58,234 bases of DNA from a virus: positions 1 to 58,234 of the IMG/VR virus record IMGVR_UViG_3300031963_011225; one strand, 5' to 3'. A program made the translations under genes and the position numbers. Below, in pieces: positions 9,167 through 16,769 of the stretch. The notes beneath the pieces are model-generated. The model saw nothing but the letters and a program-made list of their open reading frames with translations, ran no database searches and was not told where the DNA came from. Each line of letters starts with the position of its first letter. Positions within the stretch are counted from its first letter, which is position 1.

Positions 9167-11413
9167 TTAACCTAAAGTAAAAGAAACTCTACCTGTTGAC
9201 CCCGTTGTTGTTGTAGTTGTTGTTGTCACATCATTAGAAATGATATATGTATAATCATTAGGAGCACATGTTTCAGTATTACAAACAGGACAATCAGGAT
9301 CAAACATCATGAATTTATCTTTCAATAATTTAAAATTATGTTTGACTTCAGGTGCCGATAAAGGTTCTGTATAAAATCTAAATTGAGATATACCACCTTC
9401 AAAAGTTCCTGCAAAATTTTCTTCTAAAAGAATGTGAGTTTTAAGTTTATTTAAGGTTGTTGCACTTAAAATATTTTCAGGAAAACATTCAGGATCTTGT
9501 ATATAATCACCAATTGTTGTTGCCGTACAAGCAGATAATGTTAGATTTTCATGTAAACCTTGAGTTCCTCCACCCCAAGACATGTTAAATGGAACCGCAA
9601 CTTGTTTTTCTTTATCGGTATCCAAAGCTCTTGGTATTACTTCTTCAAAATCCTCAATTGTAAAAAATATTCTACCATTTATAAAAATTCTTAATCTTCC
9701 TCTTCTAAATTTTGTCTCATCCAACCATGTTTGATTTAGTTGTACTATTTCAACTTGTTTTGGAATTTCATACCCGTTTGTAACTGGTGGTTCAATCAAA
9801 GAAACTGTGTTATTTGCAAGTGATGCCAAATACTCAAGTCTTGTTATCTGATCTAAACCTCCAAACCATCTTAAATCACAATAATCAATAAAAGTGTATC
9901 TTTCAAATACAACATCTAGTTGGAACCAATGCTCGTACTCCAACCAAGCGGGATTAGTTTGTAAACAAAAAGGATAAATTGGTGGTGTACAAATATCTTG
10001 TATTGTGTAACCAGTTACATATGTTTGTCCTGTTACACATGTTCCTGTGGTCTCACAATCTCCCGTTATTTTTAAAACTCTAATACCAATTCCGGGATTT
10101 TTTGGGTCACCACATAATCTGATTGAAAAATTGTTTGATAGTGCATCAAACTTAGGATCTTTTTCACATGTATCCTCAATTGATGAAAATGTGTCAGATG
10201 GATATGCGGGTGGACAACCACAACTATCACACCCACAACTAACACATGTTGTACAACAAGGTTTTGGTGGACATGCAACTTGTGTTGGGTATGTATCACA
10301 AGGAGGTGTCGGCGTTGGTGTCGGCGTTGGCGTAGGAGAAGGTACTATAATTGTATTACATTTATGTTCAAAACACATCCAACCACAAGTAAGACAAGGA
10401 TCTAAATCACAACCACAACCACAAGTAAGTTTGGTTTCATAATTTCCATGACAAAGATTACAACCATAATTAAAATGTGGATCGTAGACACCGCCAATTG
10501 GTCTTGGTGGGTATACGTATATACATCTACTATTCTTTACTTCATAATTGCAACACGCACATGTTTGAAAGCATCCTGCTAATTCTGAAGTAACCCTAAC
10601 ATAATTAGGATCACATTTTGGTGAACCGTCCGCATAATGATAAAATTTATTCTCAGCTCTTGTTCCTAAATAAAATAAAGTATTTTTATTATTTGGGTAA
10701 ATTTGATTTAATGTTTCGTATCCAGGTTTTGGGATGTATTCATTAATCAGTCTAGGTTTTAAGATCATTTCTACAGACCAACCTTTTTTCATTCTTTCAG
10801 GTAAGATTTCATAATCATAACCAAATAATTTATAAAATCCTTGATAAAACCCACCATATAATTCAACGTATCTACCCACTTGTGGATTATTTTTAGATAC
10901 CATTTCATAAGCCGTATATTTTGGTATTCCTGAAAATTTATTATTTTGTGGGACATTTGTAGTTGTTTGAATAAACTTCATTCGTCTATCATAAAACATT
11001 CTATCAAACTTAACAGCGTCTGTGAATAAACCATTTGTATAGTTTAAAGTTTCACCAACAATATTGTCAACTAAACCATTATCTATTCCCGTTAAACCAA
11101 TATCACAAGTTGTACCTGCGGTAAAACAATCAATTCGTAAATCCTTAGGTTCATAAAATGATTCTGAGATTACAACATTATTAGGGTTATATACACCATA
11201 GGTTAATTTTAAGTTTTGAGTTGATAATGGACTATTCAAATCAACATTCACAGGTAATTTCTCACCATTGTCGGCACCTATTATATATGGAGAAAAAACT
11301 ACCTCTTGATTAAAGTCTACCTCATCAGACGCCAAAGACATATCTTGCCCATCATAAATGAGTTGTAACTTTAACTTTGGGTAGTTATATTGATTTATAT
11401 TTTGGTATGCCAT
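9167..11413 (-). CDS. Large virion protein, LamG-like fold with Cys-rich insertion
   Basis: The product is 748 residues. Residues 1-80 form a beta-rich N-terminal domain. GWSVEMILKP (211-220), LRIFINGRIFF (574-584) and GGISQFRFYTEPLSAPEV (673-690) resemble strands of a concanavalin A/LamG-like domain, in which the last element is typically G-x-I-D-x-x-R-x-Y-x-x-x-L-S-x-x-E. If so, the domain is split by a large insertion. That insertion carries dense CxxC and CC pairs (about 267-400) and a PTPTPTPTP stalk (about 360-371). The C-terminus has a poly-Thr run. A carbohydrate-binding or adhesin role is inferred. It is the first gene of the leftward fibre operon and is divergent from the gene at 11467. 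Confidence 0.8.
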   Translation of the reverse strand: MAYQNINQYNYPKLKLQLIYDGQDMSLASDEVDFNQEVVFSPYIIGADNGEKLPVNVDLNSPLSTQNLKLTYGVYNPNNVVISESFYEPKDLRIDCFTAGTTCDIGLTGIDNGLVDNIVGETLNYTNGLFTDAVKFDRMFYDRRMKFIQTTTNVPQNNKFSGIPKYTAYEMVSKNNPQVGRYVELYGGFYQGFYKLFGYDYEILPERMKKGWSVEMILKPRLINEYIPKPGYETLNQIYPNNKNTLFYLGTRAENKFYHYADGSPKCDPNYVRVTSELAGCFQTCACCNYEVKNSRCIYVYPPRPIGGVYDPHFNYGCNLCHGNYETKLTCGCGCDLDPCLTCGWMCFEHKCNTIIVPSPTPTPTPTPTPPCDTYPTQVACPPKPCCTTCVSCGCDSCGCPPAYPSDTFSSIEDTCEKDPKFDALSNNFSIRLCGDPKNPGIGIRVLKITGDCETTGTCVTGQTYVTGYTIQDICTPPIYPFCLQTNPAWLEYEHWFQLDVVFERYTFIDYCDLRWFGGLDQITRLEYLASLANNTVSLIEPPVTNGYEIPKQVEIVQLNQTWLDETKFRRGRLRIFINGRIFFTIEDFEEVIPRALDTDKEKQVAVPFNMSWGGGTQGLHENLTLSACTATTIGDYIQDPECFPENILSATTLNKLKTHILLEENFAGTFEGGISQFRFYTEPLSAPEVKHNFKLLKDKFMMFDPDCPVCNTETCAPNDYTYIISNDVTTTTTTTTGSTGRVSFTLG

Positions 11414-11425
11414 GAGTTTTACTTA

Positions 11426-11432
11426 TAAATAC
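11426..11432 (-). promoter_or_regulatory. RTATTTAT element before the gene at 11413
   Basis: TTG-TATTTAT lies 12 nt before the minus-strand ATG at 11413, inside a 53-bp divergent intergenic region. Confidence 0.5.
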
Positions 11433-11445
11433 AACAAATGAAAGT

Positions 11446-11452
11446 ATTTATT
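11446..11452 (+). promoter_or_regulatory. RTATTTAT element before the gene at 11467
   Basis: AAG-TATTTAT lies 14 nt before the ATG at 11467. It mirrors the minus-strand copy 13 bp away. Confidence 0.5.
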
Positions 11453-11466
11453 GTAAAAACTATATC

Positions 11467-12351
11467 ATGATAGAATTGAATAAAGAATATTTTGAAAAAC
11501 CTTATTATTTCTTTTTGAAAGATAAAGGAAGTAAAGTTGGTGTATATTATTCTGTATCTGAAACATTATCTGAATCTAGGAAAGAAGATGAATTTATTGA
11601 AGTTGATAAATCAGTATTTGAAGAAATCCAAGATGTAATTTCAAAAATTTTAAAATCGGGTAAAAAATTAACAAAACAGCAAGTTCATAAATTAATTGAT
11701 TCTAAAACTAAAAAAGAAACTAAAGATGGTGAAATTGATGAGTTAGTTGATCCTGACGGATCTTTAATAAGTTCTAATATCCCTGTCCTAAATCAAAGAA
11801 ACTTAGCTAAAAAGACTATGGACCAAACGGTTCGTATGACTAGAGCACAACAATGGCCTTTTATCCGTGTCTACTATGGTGAATCTGAAGATGTAAAAAA
11901 TAACACATTAAGTGAAGTTGATCAATCAGAGTCTTTTGGTTTTGAGGAAACCGAATTTGCGCCTACTTATGATGTCGCAAATAAAATATTGAAAAAGATG
12001 GAAGTTGAGGATCCCATTGAAAGGGATGAGAGATTAAAAAGATTGGGTTTTGATAGAAACTTAGATAAAGAATTAAAAAACGAAAAGAAACAAGGTAAAT
12101 GTAAAAATTGTTTTACAAAAAGAAGATTGTCTGAATTAGAAAAAGAAAAAATGGAAAGTTTAATTGATGAAATATTACTATCAAAAAAAACTAAAGACAA
12201 AGAAGTTGTAAAGAAAACAAAAGAAGATGATAAATTATCTAAACCAGTTTCTAAAATTTTAATAAGAAATATTGAAGCAATTAAAAGACTTGCAGATAAA
12301 GAAGGTATTAGTATTGATAAATTGGTAAAACATTTAAAACAGGGTGAATAG
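11467..12351 (+). CDS. Charged late protein, unknown function
   Basis: The product is 294 residues and very rich in Lys, Glu and Asp, with no signal peptide or membrane segment. The C-terminal third is probably helical and contains a small KCKNCF motif near residue 217, followed by a Lys-rich helix and a final helical segment (ILIRNIEAIKRLADKEG). It heads a five-gene rightward run in which neighbours overlap or nearly touch, and it is divergent from the fibre operon. No family was recognised. A structural or assembly role is inferred only from its late-type upstream motif and position. Confidence 0.75.
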   Translation: MIELNKEYFEKPYYFFLKDKGSKVGVYYSVSETLSESRKEDEFIEVDKSVFEEIQDVISKILKSGKKLTKQQVHKLIDSKTKKETKDGEIDELVDPDGSLISSNIPVLNQRNLAKKTMDQTVRMTRAQQWPFIRVYYGESEDVKNNTLSEVDQSESFGFEETEFAPTYDVANKILKKMEVEDPIERDERLKRLGFDRNLDKELKNEKKQGKCKNCFTKRRLSELEKEKMESLIDEILLSKKTKDKEVVKKTKEDDKLSKPVSKILIRNIEAIKRLADKEGISIDKLVKHLKQGE

Positions 12352-12814
12352 TAATTTATATAATAAAACTATTGAACTACCAAAAGAAGTAGTCGAGTAT
12401 CTTCAAGTATGTTTTGATCATATTCCTAATTCAGACCCTACAATTGAGGGCCACAAAAGAAATGAAGAATTAAGAGATACCGGATATGTTACGTACCAAC
12501 AACTTGGTAGAATAAAGAATTGGTTTGACAATTATGAGGGTGATGGTACGGACGCTCCTTTTATTTTAAATGGTGCCGACTACATGAGAAATTGGGTTGA
12601 GAATACAATTCAAGGACTAAGAAAAAATGATAATTTTTCAAATCAAGTACAAAACGATTATATGCCGGATGAAATAGATGATAAATTAATTAAAGATTTA
12701 GGACCTATTGCGGATATGTTAAGACCTTCTAAAGAACATAGCACTTTTTCACAAGATGTTAGAATTAAAGAAGACCTTGACAGAATAAACCAAATAATGA
12801 AACAAATAATTTAA
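12344..12814 (+). CDS. Hypothetical protein, GTG start
   Basis: The product is 156 residues. The GTG at 12344 overlaps the end of the upstream gene by 8 nt, and no in-frame ATG lies close by, so the overlap supports this start. The protein is soluble, acidic and mostly helical, with two conserved-looking blocks (GYVTYQQLGRIKNWFDNYEG and the C-terminal helix EDLDRINQIMKQII). No family was recognised. It sits in the same tightly packed rightward run as its neighbours, so translational coupling is likely. Confidence 0.72.
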   Translation: MNSNLYNKTIELPKEVVEYLQVCFDHIPNSDPTIEGHKRNEELRDTGYVTYQQLGRIKNWFDNYEGDGTDAPFILNGADYMRNWVENTIQGLRKNDNFSNQVQNDYMPDEIDDKLIKDLGPIADMLRPSKEHSTFSQDVRIKEDLDRINQIMKQII

Positions 12815-12815
12815 A

Positions 12816-13100
12816 ATGCAAACAGAAAGATTAGATTTTAGCCAACCAGCAAATGATTTGACTGCAGTTGCTGACATCCAAAGAAAGAGCCTTCTTGTAA
12901 AAAACGATTACAAAACGGTAAATCCTTATTCTGCGGTTAACCCTGATGCTTTGTCAGATGGAGATGAGTCAGGTAAAGGTACAGGAATTTTCTTAGATAC
13001 AATCAATGGTGGTTCATCAATTGATATTATTGAAAGAAAAAATGAAATAAAAATCAATGAATACCAACCAAACAAACCATATACGACTCCATCAGCATAA
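12816..13100 (+). CDS. Small hypothetical protein
   Basis: The product is 94 residues, starting one base after the preceding stop codon and ending with a TAATG-type overlap onto the next gene. The sequence is hydrophilic and low in predicted structure, with many Asn, Asp and Ser residues (for example NPYSAVNPDALSDGDESG). There is no Cys, signal peptide or membrane segment. No family was recognised. Tight packing within the run supports it as a real gene. Confidence 0.65.
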   Translation: MQTERLDFSQPANDLTAVADIQRKSLLVKNDYKTVNPYSAVNPDALSDGDESGKGTGIFLDTINGGSSIDIIERKNEIKINEYQPNKPYTTPSA

Positions 13101-13498
13101 TGAAACTTTACAACACATTAAATAAACTTATTTTAGAGGTAGCAACAGCTGATCAAATAACTGATGCTATAAGAAATAAAAAAGTATGTGTTATTTATTA
13201 CAACGGTGATGAACCTGGAGGTAAAGGTTTAAGAGTTATTGAACCTGTAGCTTACGGTTATAGTAAAAAAGGTAACCCTGTATTAAGAGCTTGGGATAGA
13301 GAAGGATCTTCTCATAGAGCTTTTTTAGGAAAAAAACCTCTTCCGAGTTGGAGATTTTTTAGAGTAGATAAAATGGAATTTATTAGACCTACTCAAGAAA
13401 TTTTTGATACGCCTCGACCAGGTTACAATCCTACAGGGGACAGAAGTATGGAAAGAATGATAATTAACGCAGTATTTGGAAACGAAAATATAACATAA
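13100..13498 (+). CDS. WYL-like domain protein
   Basis: The product is 132 residues. The core from about residue 29 (VCVIYYNGDE, RVIEPVAYGYSKKGNPVLRA, WRFFRVDKM) follows the WYL pattern of an initial strand, an R-x-x-x-P step, a small Gly-turn beta unit and a final R-x-F-R-x-D-(K/R)-(I/M). WYL domains are SH3-like ligand- or nucleic-acid-binding modules common in bacterial regulators. No DNA-binding helix-turn-helix is visible. The N-terminus (MKLYNTLNKLILEVAT) resembles the [L/I]-x-E leader seen in other late proteins of this window, so packaging into the head is possible. The WYL call is moderately secure; the function is not known. Confidence 0.7.
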   Translation: MKLYNTLNKLILEVATADQITDAIRNKKVCVIYYNGDEPGGKGLRVIEPVAYGYSKKGNPVLRAWDREGSSHRAFLGKKPLPSWRFFRVDKMEFIRPTQEIFDTPRPGYNPTGDRSMERMIINAVFGNENIT

Positions 13499-13499
13499 T

Positions 13500-14117
13500 A
13501 TGAATTCAGAAGCAGAATTACTACAAAAATTAATGGTCTCAAAAAAGATCATGGAAAAACATAATGATATGGGTAGAGGTCAAGCTCGTAACATAAACAT
13601 GGGAAATGATTACTCAAGTCCAATGGTTGAAAGTTATGACGCTCCTGTTGCAAAATACAATTTACCTGCAGATATTTTAGAAGAATCAAGACCTGTATCA
13701 CAACCAAGACAATCAAATATACCTATGGAAGATAGAATTGCAAGTTCTAAATTACCTGACGAAATTAAAAGACTAATGATGGAACACCCCATCCAACAAC
13801 CTACAATGGGTATGTCATCAGGAGCGGTTTTAAGTAATGATTTAGTAGAAAAAGCTTCAAGGTTAATGAATACAAATGCTAAAGGAGATCAAATTATTGA
13901 AGGTAAACAAAGACAACAAACACAACAAGTACAAACATCAAGTTCATTATCGGCAAATCAAATAAGAGAAATTGTTAGAGAAACAGTCCAAGACGTTTTA
14001 AAAGAAAACGGTCTTTTGGTTGAATCTGAGTCAAATAGTGGGGAAATGTTTAAATTTAGAGTTGGTCAACATTTATTTGAAGGTAAAGTTTTAAAAGTTA
14101 AAAAAATCGCAAAATAA
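13500..14117 (+). CDS. Hypothetical late protein, Gln-rich middle
   Basis: The product is 205 residues. The N-terminal half is Met-, Asn- and Pro-rich with little predicted structure. A Gln/Thr/Ser-rich stretch follows near residues 135-155, then a probable amphipathic helix (IREIVRETVQDVLKENG) and a short beta-like tail (FRVGQHLFEGKVLKVKKI). No catalytic motif or membrane segment is visible. It is the last gene of the run, with a terminator about 25 bp after its stop. No family was recognised. Confidence 0.72.
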   Translation: MNSEAELLQKLMVSKKIMEKHNDMGRGQARNINMGNDYSSPMVESYDAPVAKYNLPADILEESRPVSQPRQSNIPMEDRIASSKLPDEIKRLMMEHPIQQPTMGMSSGAVLSNDLVEKASRLMNTNAKGDQIIEGKQRQQTQQVQTSSSLSANQIREIVRETVQDVLKENGLLVESESNSGEMFKFRVGQHLFEGKVLKVKKIAK

Positions 14118-14141
14118 AAAATACTTTTCAGGCGTGAAATA

Positions 14142-14172
14142 AATACTCATCTTATGATGGGTATTTTTTTTT
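14142..14172 (+). terminator. Rho-independent terminator
   Basis: A 10-bp stem (AATACTCATC with GATGGGTATT, one G-U pair), loop TTAT and a run of nine T residues follow the gene ending at 14117. An ATAAATA sequence overlaps the left arm. Confidence 0.85.
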
Positions 14173-14175
14173 ATT

Positions 14176-14207
14176 ATTGATTATTGTGTGTAAAATTCTT
14201 AGATTTC
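14176..14207 (+). promoter_or_regulatory. Possible host-type promoter of the sugar island
   Basis: ATTG (14176-14179), a 20-bp spacer and TAGATTTC (14200-14207) approximate the Bacteroidota TTTG/TAnnTTTG form, with one mismatch in each box. It lies 14 nt before the ATG at 14222 and just after a terminator. Confidence 0.35.
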
Positions 14208-14221
14208 TACAAAAGAAATTT

Positions 14222-15433
14222 ATGTCTAAAATTAAAGTATTAGTATTACCTTCCGACACAAGTGGTGTTGGTAAATATCGTTCAGTAGATCCACACATCA
14301 ATCTACAAAATTTATATCCTAATGATTTCCACATTGATATTGATTATAAACCAAGAATTAATGATTTGAATTATTGGCAAAATTATCAAATAGTTCATTT
14401 TCATAGAAATTTTGGTGATTTGGATCAATGTCCAACAATAATTAAGTCTTTGAGGAGTTTGGGTATTATTGTAATTGCAGATATTGACGATTATTGGTTA
14501 CCTACAAAAGAACACCCAATTCACAACCTAATTATTAATGATAAAATGCACCTTAAGATTGTAGAAAATCTAAAGGCGTCAGATTATGTAACAACAACTA
14601 CAGAAATTTTTGCTAACGAAATTAGAAAATTTAACAAAAATGTTATTGTTTTCCCTAACGCAATTGATCCAAAAGAAGGTCAGTTTACAGAACCAACACT
14701 TCCTTCTGATAAAGTTCGTGTTGGTTGGTTAGGTGGATCATCACATTTACATGATTTAAAGTTGTTAGATGGTATGGTTAATAAACTTTCTCCTCTACAA
14801 GAAAAATTACAATACTATCTTTGTGGTTTTGACACAAGAGGAAGTGTTACAGAAATTAACAAAGATACTGGAGAAAAAAGACAAAGACCGATTAAGCCTC
14901 AAGAAACGGTTTGGTCGATGTATGAACATATTTTTACAGACAACTATAAAATTATTTCACCTGAATACAAATTGTTTTTAGATAGATTTAAAGAGGAAGA
15001 ATATCCCGCAATCAAAACTGAAAACTATGTTAGAGTTTGGACTAGACCTACTGATTCATACGCAAGAAATTACGCTAAATTTGACATTTCATTAGCACCA
15101 ATTAAAAATCACATTTTTAATAGAATGAAATCTCAATTGAAAGTTATTGAGGCCGGATTTTACAAAAAAGCTCTCATAGCCTCCAATATAGGTCCTTACA
15201 CAATTGATTTGAAACATTCATTAAAAAATGGTCAGTTTGTCGATGGAAATGCATTATTAGTTGATGAGTCAAAAAATCATAGTGATTGGGTAAAAAATAT
15301 TAAAAAACTTGTTGAAAACCCGAATATGATTGTAGATCTTGGTGAAAGGTTATACGAAACCGTAAAAGACAAATATGATATAAACAATGTGTCACGTGAA
15401 AGAGCATCATTTTACAAATCTTTAATTAAATAA
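14222..15433 (+). CDS. GT-B glycosyltransferase-like protein
   Basis: The product is 403 residues from MSKIKVLVLPSDTSG; this ATG is preferred to one 15 codons upstream because the extra residues do not fit the fold. The N-terminal half has a Rossmann-like pattern (IKVLVLPSDTSGVGKYR, IVHFHRNFGD, IIVIADIDDYW). The C-terminal half begins at RVGWLGGSSHLHD and contains the block LKVIEAGFYKKALIASNIGPY, typical of the sugar-nucleotide domain of GT-B enzymes. It probably transfers an activated sugar in the cytoplasm, but donor and acceptor are unknown. It opens the island, directly before an exonuclease gene. Confidence 0.82.
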   Translation: MSKIKVLVLPSDTSGVGKYRSVDPHINLQNLYPNDFHIDIDYKPRINDLNYWQNYQIVHFHRNFGDLDQCPTIIKSLRSLGIIVIADIDDYWLPTKEHPIHNLIINDKMHLKIVENLKASDYVTTTTEIFANEIRKFNKNVIVFPNAIDPKEGQFTEPTLPSDKVRVGWLGGSSHLHDLKLLDGMVNKLSPLQEKLQYYLCGFDTRGSVTEINKDTGEKRQRPIKPQETVWSMYEHIFTDNYKIISPEYKLFLDRFKEEEYPAIKTENYVRVWTRPTDSYARNYAKFDISLAPIKNHIFNRMKSQLKVIEAGFYKKALIASNIGPYTIDLKHSLKNGQFVDGNALLVDESKNHSDWVKNIKKLVENPNMIVDLGERLYETVKDKYDINNVSRERASFYKSLIK

Positions 15434-15435
15434 TC

Positions 15436-16161
15436 ATGATTAATATCCCAATAACAAAAATTTTATTTTTAGATATAGAAACTGTTGGCGGATGTGCCGA
15501 TTACCAAACATGTCTTCAATCAAACCCAAGAGTTGCAGAACAATTTGACAAATATTTTGATTGGTTTCTAAAAAGATTTCCTGAAGACAAAGAATGGGGA
15601 GAAGATAGAACAACAGAAGAACATATGGACATTGTTTTTAAAAAAAGATCAGCACTTGTTCCTGAATTTGCAAAAATTGTGTGTGTTTCTATGGCGTTTG
15701 TTTTAGACAATGGTGAAACAAAAAAACAAACTTTTTCGGGAGATGATGAATACAAATTACTTTTAGAGGTTAGGGATTTGTTAAATAGATGTCATAAATT
15801 GGATTTTTATCTTTGTGGTCATAACCTTAAAAACTTTGACATTCCAATGTTAGCGAAAAGAATGATTGTGAATGGAATTATGCCATCAAAGATTCTTCCT
15901 TCATATGATACAAAACCATGGGAAGTAAAGGCAATTGATACTAAAGAAATTTGGCAATATGGTGCGTACACTGCTATTGGTTCATTAGATTTGATGTGTG
16001 CATGTTTAGATATTCCAACACCAAAAGATGGTGAGGTAAACGGGGGAATGGTTCACGAAGCATATTGGGGACACAACAGATTGAAAGAAATATCTGAATA
16101 TTGCGAAAGAGATGTTGAGGTATTAATTGACGCAATAATGAAATTAAAAAGTTTAAAATAA
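15436..16161 (+). CDS. DEDDy-type 3'-5' exonuclease (PolB-like exonuclease family)
   Basis: The product is 241 residues with all three exonuclease motifs. ExoI is FLDIET (11-16, metal ligands D13 and E15), ExoII is GHNLKNFDIP (128-137, D135), and ExoIII is YCERD (222-226, Tyr then Asp four residues on), which defines the DEDDy subtype. No polymerase domain is present, so it is a stand-alone exonuclease of the DnaQ/PolB-like superfamily, probably trimming DNA or RNA 3' ends. It sits between a glycosyltransferase and dUTPase and overlaps the latter by one base (TAATG), which suggests coupled translation of two nucleic-acid enzymes. Confidence 0.88.
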   Translation: MINIPITKILFLDIETVGGCADYQTCLQSNPRVAEQFDKYFDWFLKRFPEDKEWGEDRTTEEHMDIVFKKRSALVPEFAKIVCVSMAFVLDNGETKKQTFSGDDEYKLLLEVRDLLNRCHKLDFYLCGHNLKNFDIPMLAKRMIVNGIMPSKILPSYDTKPWEVKAIDTKEIWQYGAYTAIGSLDLMCACLDIPTPKDGEVNGGMVHEAYWGHNRLKEISEYCERDVEVLIDAIMKLKSLK

Positions 16162-16769
16162 TGAGTGAAGAATTAGATAACATTAACGAGGAAGAAATAA
16201 ACATGTTAATGAAACTACTTGATGAAATTGAAGTAGATGAATCCGATGATATTGATTACAATGCAATTATGGATTCTTTTGGAATTGACATTGAGGAATT
16301 AGAAAAGGAAATGGAAGAGTACGTCCCTAAAATTGAAATGGGGGTTGTAAAATCAAATGAAGATGCGGTTTTTCCATCGTATAATTATGAATCTGATTCA
16401 GGATTTGATTTGTATTCAATTGAGGAATGTTGGGTACACGCATTTGATAGAAAATTAATTAACACTGGTTTGATCCTTGACATTCCTGAAGGATATGAAA
16501 TACAAGTAAGATCTAAAAGCGGTTTAGCACTTAAACAAGGTCTTATGGTTTTAAACTCGCCAGGTACTGTAGATCAAGGGTATTTAGGTGAAATTCAAGT
16601 CATATTATTTAATACGACAAATCAAAAAGTAAAAATCGAAAAGGGTCAAAAAATTGCTCAAGCAGTCCTTTGTCCTGTTGTATCGGGAAAATGGGTTGAA
16701 TTTATTGAAAAAAATAAATTAGAAAATAAAGATAGAAACGATAACGGTTTCGGATCAACAGGGGTATGA
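16161..16769 (+). CDS. dut: dUTPase with acidic N-terminal extension
   Basis: It hydrolyses dUTP to dUMP and pyrophosphate, keeping uracil out of phage DNA and supplying dUMP for dTTP synthesis. All five trimeric dUTPase motifs are visible: SDSGFDLYS (78-86), RSKSGLA (117-123), GTVDQGYLGEI (135-145, with the catalytic Asp), KIEKGQKIAQAVLCPV (158-173) and NGFGSTG (195-201). The extra feature is an acidic N-terminus of about 58 residues absent from ordinary dUTPases of about 150 residues. The gene overlaps both neighbours by 1-4 nt. Confidence 0.95.
   Translation: MSEELDNINEEEINMLMKLLDEIEVDESDDIDYNAIMDSFGIDIEELEKEMEEYVPKIEMGVVKSNEDAVFPSYNYESDSGFDLYSIEECWVHAFDRKLINTGLILDIPEGYEIQVRSKSGLALKQGLMVLNSPGTVDQGYLGEIQVILFNTTNQKVKIEKGQKIAQAVLCPVVSGKWVEFIEKNKLENKDRNDNGFGSTGV

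Noticed and set aside
10047-10442. Plus-strand frame of 131 codons with Gly-Val repeats.
   Set aside because: It is the antisense of the Pro-Thr stalk and Cys-rich part of the 748-residue virion protein.
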